Below, piece by piece: positions 37,732 through 43,769 of a stretch of 43,769 bases of DNA. The position numbers and the translations under genes were made by a program. Source of the stretch: Parcubacteria group bacterium (lineage in GTDB: Bacteria > Patescibacteriota > Patescibacteriia > UBA9934 > GWF2-40-263). The notes under the pieces were generated by a model. That model was given only the letters and a program-made list of their open reading frames with translations, made no database searches and had not been told where the DNA came from. Where the stretch lies: contig JABMNZ010000001.1 in the NCBI GenBank assembly GCA_013204395.1, forward strand, positions 1-43,769, written 5' to 3'. Within the stretch, counting starts at the first letter, position 1, and each line of letters begins with the position of its first letter.

Positions 37732-39246
37732 ATGCAGAAGACCGCCGTCCTATTCCTTGGCCTTGCGATCTCCATCGCAAGCTTCGGCATCTCCACGGTC
37801 CACGCTTCAGGCGCGGCCACGTTCTCGCTGTCTCCAACAAACACTTCGGTGGATACGGGAGACAGTTTTAGTTTGAGCGTACTCATCGATCCTAGTGGGG
37901 AGTCTCTCGACACTGCGCGTGTGGAGATTGAGTTTGACGCAGCCTTACTCGAGGTCACAGCCTTTGATCTTGGAAGTCTGTTCCCATACGTTTCACCATC
38001 AAGCGAAATTGATAATACCGCTGGTGAACTTTCGCAAGGAGCATTTAAGTTCGGAACAGCCGTGACGAGTTCAGGAACATTCGGAACGGTTACGTTTCGC
38101 GCCTTGAGTTCTGGAGCAGCCACAATTTCAGTGACGAGCGACTCACGACTAATTTCAGACGGAGTTGAAAAGATAAACACAAGCTCTCTTGGATCTGCAA
38201 CGATCTCAATCGACGGTGCTGAGGTTGAGGCAATCGCCGATGAAGTAACAACCGATGAGTCTTCGTCTGGTAGTGGGTCTTCATCATCGGCTTCACTAGA
38301 AGAGCAGGCACTTGTCTACTTCGGAGCTTTCTACGCACGCATGCCATCAAATGCTAATGATTGGGCAGCCCTTCACTGTATCGCCTACGGCGGCTGTCAG
38401 GGTGACCCACGAAATGTGGATGCTGAGTCTGCAGCGCTCGTTATATATGGAGCAAAATATGGAGCCATGCCTGCAACTTCAATGGAATGGAATGTAATCC
38501 ATACATTGGCTTATACAGATTTCCTAGGTGAATCAACTCAGGTTGTTTCAGAAGAGACATCTGAGGTTGCTGAAGTGGTTGTAGAAGAAGAGGTGGTTGA
38601 AGAAGAGGTCGCCACCGAAGAAGAGGTAGTGGTAGAAGAGGTTGAAGAAGTAGTAGTAGAAACAGATGTGAGCCTTGAGGCTCAGGCACTTGTCTACTTC
38701 GGAGCTTTCTACGCACGCATGCCATCGTCTAGCAATGACTGGGAAGCACTTCACTGCATCGCCTACGGCGGTTGTCAGGGTGACCCACGAGATCTAGTGG
38801 CAGAACAAAATGCTCTCATCTTGTTTGGTCAGAAGTACGCCAAGATGCCAGCAACGTCTATGGAATGGAATGTGCTTCACACAATTGCTTACACAGACCT
38901 ACTTACCTACGACATGCAGGGAGATGAAGAGGAAGTAGTAGAAGAGATTATTGAAGAAGTCGTTGAAGAGGTAGTAGAAGAGGTAGTAGAGGAAGAGGTT
39001 GTCGAAGAGCTTACAGTTGAGCAGCAGGCGATTGGCTGGTTTGGCCAATTGACTGGTGCACTTCCATCTTCTGATGCCGACTGGACAGCAGTTGATTATA
39101 TGGTGAACGGATACACACCTGAGACACAGGACCTAGAGGCTGAGTCTGCAGCGATAACAACATTTGTAAGCACATTCGGTGCACTTCCTGGATCTGATCA
39201 GGACTGGAACATTGTTGCAGCAATTGCTTACTCAGGAGCCTTCTAA
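37732..39246 (+). CDS. Secreted cohesin-like protein with Glu/Val-rich linkers and three copies of an uncharacterised about 74-aa repeat
   Basis: Signal peptide MQKTAVLFLGLAISIASFGISTVHASG; cohesin-like FSLSPTNTSVDTGDSFSLSVLIDPSGESLDTARVEIEFDAALLEV...; repeats ALVYFGAFYARMPS..DW.ALHCIAYGGCQGDPR. Confidence 0.75.
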   Translation: MQKTAVLFLGLAISIASFGISTVHASGAATFSLSPTNTSVDTGDSFSLSVLIDPSGESLDTARVEIEFDAALLEVTAFDLGSLFPYVSPSSEIDNTAGELSQGAFKFGTAVTSSGTFGTVTFRALSSGAATISVTSDSRLISDGVEKINTSSLGSATISIDGAEVEAIADEVTTDESSSGSGSSSSASLEEQALVYFGAFYARMPSNANDWAALHCIAYGGCQGDPRNVDAESAALVIYGAKYGAMPATSMEWNVIHTLAYTDFLGESTQVVSEETSEVAEVVVEEEVVEEEVATEEEVVVEEVEEVVVETDVSLEAQALVYFGAFYARMPSSSNDWEALHCIAYGGCQGDPRDLVAEQNALILFGQKYAKMPATSMEWNVLHTIAYTDLLTYDMQGDEEEVVEEIIEEVVEEVVEEVVEEEVVEELTVEQQAIGWFGQLTGALPSSDADWTAVDYMVNGYTPETQDLEAESAAITTFVSTFGALPGSDQDWNIVAAIAYSGAF

Positions 39247-39272
39247 GTCACTTGTCAATCGAGCATACGATT

Positions 39273-40124
39273 ATGAGATATACAACACTACCGCTCTTGC
39301 TCGTGGCTTTCACCCTCTTTGCACTCCCATGGGGTGTGGGTGCAGTCTCTTCAACGAGCTACGAAGTGCTTCCGGAGCAAGGATTCCTTTCCACCCATGG
39401 TGGTGAAGCTACATCAACAAGTTATCAGCTTCAGGGAGCCATTGAGTCTATTCCAGGATTCTCAACGTCATCAAGTTATGAATTAGAAAGTGGAGATGGA
39501 TTCGAGTATTTCTGTGGAGATGGATTTATTGATCCGGGTGAGACCTGTGATGGAGCGTCTTTAGATGGTGAGACCTGTAGCTCACAAGGATTCGCTAGCG
39601 GAACATTAACATGTAGCAGCACATGCACACTCGTCACAAGCGCCTGTAACGTCGGAGGTGGCGGAGGTGGCGGCGGCGGAGGTGGCGGAGGCAGTTCATC
39701 TGCAACAAGCGCCCCATCCGTTGATGATTCACTTACAGACATCACCTTTACTTACTCCAGCTCACTTATTCTCTTCGGAGATAAGGAGACTACAGCCGAT
39801 AGCGTTACAGTAGAGGGCAGTGCAAGTTCAGTGACATACCCAACAACAACATCATGGAGCAAGACAGTTACTCTGACTTACGGAACGAATGAGTTTGAGG
39901 TTATTGCCATGAATGGGACAACTCCCTCAGCTGCTACGACCTATGAGATTTACCGGCGTCTCATAGGGGACCTGACTCAAGATGACACGGTAGATGATTA
40001 CGACCTAAGCCGATTCGTCGGTATGTGGGGAGACGATAATAGAGAGGGGGACTTCAATGAGGACAGCACGGTTGATGATTACGACTTCTCAATGCTAGTG
40101 GCTCGATGGAACACCTCAGTATAA
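39273..40124 (+). CDS. Secreted dockerin-containing protein with Cys-rich repeat and poly-Gly linker
   Basis: Signal peptide; CGDGFIDPGETCDGASLDGETCSSQGFASGTLTCSSTCTLVTSAC; 13-Gly tract; GDLTQDDTVDDYDLSRFVGMWGDDNREGDFNEDSTVDDYDFSMLVARWN (two F-hand-like Ca sites). Confidence 0.85.
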   Translation: MRYTTLPLLLVAFTLFALPWGVGAVSSTSYEVLPEQGFLSTHGGEATSTSYQLQGAIESIPGFSTSSSYELESGDGFEYFCGDGFIDPGETCDGASLDGETCSSQGFASGTLTCSSTCTLVTSACNVGGGGGGGGGGGGGSSSATSAPSVDDSLTDITFTYSSSLILFGDKETTADSVTVEGSASSVTYPTTTSWSKTVTLTYGTNEFEVIAMNGTTPSAATTYEIYRRLIGDLTQDDTVDDYDLSRFVGMWGDDNREGDFNEDSTVDDYDFSMLVARWNTSV

Positions 40125-40136
40125 ATAAGTAACACA

Positions 40137-40193
40137 AGGCGGGAACATACCGCACCATGACCACGGTGGTCCTGAAGCGATATGTTCCCGCCT
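40137..40193. repeat. Long intergenic inverted repeat
   Basis: AGGCGGGAACATA (40137-40149) / TATGTTCCCGCCT (40181-40193), 13-bp perfect arm, with an inner GACCAC-G-GTGGTC palindrome. Confidence 0.9.
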
Positions 40194-40229
40194 ACATAGA
40201 ATTAAGAGACGGAGGAAGACGGAAAACCT

Positions 40230-41465
40230 ATGAAACACTTATTCTCTGGATTACTGATTGCGGTCGTTGTGATGTTGCCTGGGATGTCCCTTGCGGCAGG
40301 CAACGCAACAATGAGCTTCGCTGAAGTAACGGTATCCGCTGAACAAGGAGAGTCGTTTGACCTCACAGTCCAAGTTCAACCCAATGGGGAAGCCTTGGAC
40401 ACTGTTCGCTCAATTGTTACCTACGACCCAGCAACTCTCAGTGCGCAGTATGTGACACTGACAGGAGCGTTTGATCGCTCAGCACCTGGGAACTATATCG
40501 ACAATAGAACAGGAAAAGTTTCATGGGGAGGGTTCACACTCGATGGGCCTGTATCAAGCACAACATCGTTCGTTTCCATTAACTTCTTGGCTCTTCAGGA
40601 AGGAACCACAGCAGTCTCAATTAATGGAGACTCTAGGGCCATCTCAGCTGGTACTGAGAACATTGATCCAACAGATCTAGGATCAAGTGTGGTTACTGTG
40701 GGTGCTGCCGCTGTGGCAGATCCAACTCTCTCACTGGTTATTCTAGAGTCTGACTCTCATCCAGATCAGAACGCCTGGTATTCAAATGCCAGTGTGAACC
40801 TAAACTGGATAGAGATAGCTGCAGATAGCAGAATCGCATCGTACCTCTATGACTTCGATCAGTCGTCTTCAACAGACCCTTCTACGGCATTGGCCGCAGG
40901 ATCCACTGAGATGACTCAGGAGGTCACAGAAGATGGAATCTACTACTTCCATATAAAGGGAGTACAGACAGACGGTCGTGAGACAGACGTTGTACATCAC
41001 CGCGTTCAAGTAGATACAACAGACCCAAATCCTATAGAGCTCTCTGTACAAGATGCAAAGCTCTTAGAAGGGGAGTCAGCCTGGTTCACCTTTGCAACCA
41101 CTGACGACACAGCAGGTGTCCTGCAGTATCAGATCGCTCTGAACTCGAGTGATTTCAAGGTCCAGTCAAGCCCGCTTGAAATGGAAGACCTGGATCCAGG
41201 TACGTACTTTTTCCGAGTTGTGGCCCTGGACAGAGCAGGGAATACAGCCTATGGGAGCACTTCTGTGCGAGTGTATCCAGAAGGAACAGATGTTGATCGG
41301 CCAGAGGGCTATGAGCCAGCTTCAGAGATAACAGCAGTGGTAAGTTCCTTATCTGGCAGTGATGATGAAACGGCGTCGAGTACTCAAACATTAATAACTC
41401 TCGTTTTGGGAGTCCTAATAGCGCTTGGTCTAATCTATGCAATCGCCAGGCGTAAGAAATCTTAA
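40230..41465 (+). CDS. Cohesin-like cell-surface protein with C-terminal TM anchor
   Basis: Signal peptide MKHLFSGLLIAVVVMLPGMSLAAG; MSFAEVTVSAEQGESFDLTVQVQPNGEALDTVRSIVTYDPATLS...; C-term TLITLVLGVLIALGLIYAIARRKKS. Confidence 0.78.
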   Translation: MKHLFSGLLIAVVVMLPGMSLAAGNATMSFAEVTVSAEQGESFDLTVQVQPNGEALDTVRSIVTYDPATLSAQYVTLTGAFDRSAPGNYIDNRTGKVSWGGFTLDGPVSSTTSFVSINFLALQEGTTAVSINGDSRAISAGTENIDPTDLGSSVVTVGAAAVADPTLSLVILESDSHPDQNAWYSNASVNLNWIEIAADSRIASYLYDFDQSSSTDPSTALAAGSTEMTQEVTEDGIYYFHIKGVQTDGRETDVVHHRVQVDTTDPNPIELSVQDAKLLEGESAWFTFATTDDTAGVLQYQIALNSSDFKVQSSPLEMEDLDPGTYFFRVVALDRAGNTAYGSTSVRVYPEGTDVDRPEGYEPASEITAVVSSLSGSDDETASSTQTLITLVLGVLIALGLIYAIARRKKS

Positions 41466-41493
41466 CTAAGCCCTTATGGATTCAGGAATTGAC

Positions 41494-41574
41494 TGAGTGA
41501 TTTGGTGACGAAGCGACCGTGTGTACCCACACATGGGCTTTGGCCATCTGTGGTTTTGTCACCAGAATCACTCA
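41494..41574. repeat. Long intergenic inverted repeat / hairpin
   Basis: TGAGTGATTTGGTGAC (41494-41509) pairs with GTCACCAGAATCACTCA (41558-41574) with one bulge. Confidence 0.8.
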
Positions 41575-41624
41575 ACAACTCTGAACCCATTTCATAAAAA
41601 ATGCCTAAATAACGCACCTAACGT

Positions 41625-43769
41625 ATGCGAACCGCCAAATTATTACTGCACACGTTAGTAGGGATCTCGATGGTTTTTTCGACACTCGCCATCGCCCTAC
41701 TCGCAGCTCCGTCCTCTGCCTTAGCGCAGGCCCCTACCTCTATTGGGTATAACGGAAGACTTTTTAATGCATCAGGTACTGCACTGTCTGGTACCTACTA
41801 CTTCTGGTTCAACTTGGACGACGCTCTGACCGCTGGGAACGAGGTCGCAGCTGACATCCAGGGACTGAACTTCCTTGCAACTCCAACTGCAGCGATTACC
41901 GTCACAAACGGTTTCTTCTCGTTGCAGATCCCATTGTCTACTGACCTTGGAGATTTTGTAGAGGATCTTTATCTTGAGATGCAAATAAGTGCAACGACCT
42001 TAATTGGGGCCGCTGAAACACTTACCCCTCGAACACAGATGTTCAAGACGCCTTATTCCATCATCACTCAAGGAATTGAGAATGGAACAAGCGACCCTGC
42101 TTCAAACGTTTCGTTTGAAGGACGCATGTACTACAACACCTCAACTGATGAGGTGATGGTTCGACGTAATGGTGCATGGGTACAGCTTTCTTCAACACTT
42201 GACGATGGTTATGACGCATTTGGAGCAAGCGCACAGATAATCACTGTTGATGACGCTACTACCGGACTTTCATTTGACATCAATACTGTTGCAAATCTTG
42301 ATTTTGACATGCAGAGTTCCGGAGACGTGACTTTTCAGGATTCTGGAACCGCGTGGGCAACCTTAGGAATTGATGGATCTGATGATTCATTTATCACGGT
42401 TGATACAACAGCGGGAATTTCTCTAGACGCTGATGCCGCTTCAAACTTTAATACTTCAGCTGGAAACCTAACCTTAAATGCAGAGGATGCAGCTTTGGAC
42501 CTTGATGGTTCAAGTTCTGTAACCATTGATTCTGCCGTAGGTGGTGTATCTGTTGATGGAGCCGCTGCTTCAAACTTCACCACATCTGCTGGTGCTTTGA
42601 CCCTGACGTCTGCCGCGGCAGCAACATGGTCAACAGGAGCCGGTGCACTTTCAATAGACGGTGCTAGTGGTATCAATCTTATTGGAAACTCTAGCGAAGT
42701 TGATATCACAACAACTGGTGCACTTGATCTCAATAGTGCTGCCGGTACATGGGATTCATCCGCTGGACTTGCCTTTACCGGTGCTACCGCCTCTACCTTC
42801 ACAACAGCCGCTGGCGATCTCACACTGACAGCCTCTGCTGCCTCTGTGAATCTTGTTGGTATAGAAGCTGTTGGTACAGCCATCTTCCTCGATGCAAATG
42901 GTGTCAGTGGGGCTGGTGTAACTATTGATACGTATGGTTCTGGTGCAAACACATCAGGAATTGTCACTACCAATACATCAGAATTCGAAGTGAACTCTTA
43001 TGGATTGAGTGGGGCTGGTGTTGATATCAACGCTCTTGCTGGAAGCATTACACTCGATACCACTGACGGAGCCATCTCATTAACTGGTGGTGGATCTTCT
43101 GGTGACATATCGATTGCTTCTGCGGCAAGTAATATCACCATAAACACTTCAAGCTCATCAAAGATTATAAATATTGGAACCTCAGCATTCTCTCGTCAGA
43201 TCCTTATTGGTACTGGTGACGATGCTGATACTGTAAAGATTGCCACGAACACGACGGCTGCAGACGTGGTTCAGATTGGTCACGGTGGCGACACGACTTC
43301 AATTGAAATGGATGCTGGATCGGGCGGAATTGTCGCTGATACAACAGCTGGTGGAACCATCTCCCTTGATGCTGCCGGCGCAGCCTCAAACTTTACGTTA
43401 ACATCAGATGGAGTCGCAGAAGATTTGACCATTGCCCTGGCGGGTGCAACGGATTCATCTCTCGTACTTAGTTCAACTGGAACTGCTGAAGATGCTTTGC
43501 AGATCACTACAACAGCTGGTGGAATGAACATCACCGTTGGTGGAACAGCTGCTGGAGAAGATCTAGACATCACTGCAACGGGTACAGCAACAGAGATTCG
43601 AGTTACCACAGCTTCTACACAAGCCGACGCGTTCCGTTTGAACGCTTCTGCTGGTGGAATTGACATTGATGGTAACAACTCAACATTAACTGTTAACAAT
43701 GCCGCAGACGGGGCAGCAGACGACATCACCATTCAGCTTACTGGTGCACAAGACTCGTCTGTACATATC
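41625..43769 (+). CDS. Large secreted repetitive (beta-solenoid/tail-fibre-like) protein, 3' truncated by window
   Basis: Continuous 715-codon frame: MRTAKLLLHTLVGISMVFSTLAIALLAAPSSALAQAPTSIGYNGRLFNASGTALSGTYYFWFNLDDA... then repeats such as FTTSAGALTLTSAAAATWSTGAGALSIDGA. Not in the ORF track, presumably because no stop lies inside the window. Confidence 0.88.
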   Translation, partial: MRTAKLLLHTLVGISMVFSTLAIALLAAPSSALAQAPTSIGYNGRLFNASGTALSGTYYFWFNLDDALTAGNEVAADIQGLNFLATPTAAITVTNGFFSLQIPLSTDLGDFVEDLYLEMQISATTLIGAAETLTPRTQMFKTPYSIITQGIENGTSDPASNVSFEGRMYYNTSTDEVMVRRNGAWVQLSSTLDDGYDAFGASAQIITVDDATTGLSFDINTVANLDFDMQSSGDVTFQDSGTAWATLGIDGSDDSFITVDTTAGISLDADAASNFNTSAGNLTLNAEDAALDLDGSSSVTIDSAVGGVSVDGAAASNFTTSAGALTLTSAAAATWSTGAGALSIDGASGINLIGNSSEVDITTTGALDLNSAAGTWDSSAGLAFTGATASTFTTAAGDLTLTASAASVNLVGIEAVGTAIFLDANGVSGAGVTIDTYGSGANTSGIVTTNTSEFEVNSYGLSGAGVDINALAGSITLDTTDGAISLTGGGSSGDISIASAASNITINTSSSSKIINIGTSAFSRQILIGTGDDADTVKIATNTTAADVVQIGHGGDTTSIEMDAGSGGIVADTTAGGTISLDAAGAASNFTLTSDGVAEDLTIALAGATDSSLVLSSTGTAEDALQITTTAGGMNITVGGTAAGEDLDITATGTATEIRVTTASTQADAFRLNASAGGIDIDGNNSTLTVNNAADGAADDITIQLTGAQDSSVHI

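Noticed and set aside
38570-39010. CRISPR-like or tandem-repeat array from GAAGAGGTAGTAGAAGAGG units
   Set aside because: In-frame coding of Glu/Val-rich linkers; no regular spacer-repeat layout and no cas genes in the window.
39476-39745. Minus-strand ORF with poly-Pro
   Set aside because: Complement of the poly-Gly linker of the dockerin gene.
42335-42973. 212-aa minus-strand ORF (and 43280..43732)
   Set aside because: Antisense to the repetitive secreted protein; Ala/Pro/Val-rich sequence arises from the complementary repeats.
1-43769. Prophage or transposon content
   Set aside because: No integrase, transposase or phage structural genes recognised; the tail-fibre-like repeats at the 3' end come with a signal peptide and surface-protein neighbours.

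Overview
The window looks like a chromosomal segment of a Patescibacteria/CPR-like bacterium using a standard code (TAA, TAG and TGA all act as stops). This is inferred from content, not from a database search. Positions 1-2.1 kb hold a partial tRNA-Ile(UAU), tRNA-Val(GAC) and a CCA-adding enzyme. Positions 2.1-37.4 kb form a large surface-glycan locus: many GT4/GT2 glycosyltransferases, about seven SAM-methyltransferase domains, two Gmd-like SDRs, a UDP-glucuronate-epimerase-like SDR, an AsnB-type amidotransferase, a Wzx-like flippase, three tandem Wzy_C/O-antigen-ligase-like TPR membrane proteins and a WbaP/WcaJ-like sugar transferase. Positions 37.7-43.8 kb encode exported proteins: cohesin-like + novel repeats, a dockerin protein, a membrane-anchored cohesin-like protein, and a large repetitive protein open at the window end that is missing from the ORF track. 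Main candidates for something undescribed: (i) a translationally coupled operon (13.0-19.7 kb) joining a Gfo/Idh/MocA oxidoreductase, AroE-like and DAHP-synthase-like enzymes to a GT2-cytidylyltransferase-like fusion, a CMP-sugar synthetase and a GT-B-like transferase, possibly a new 3-deoxy-ulosonate or shikimate-like glycan pathway; (ii) a cohesin-dockerin-cohesin surface assembly module beside three O-ligase paralogs. There is also clear gene decay and duplication: a duplicated promoter and 5'-gene remnant, a CysD-like remnant, and two disrupted methyltransferases.
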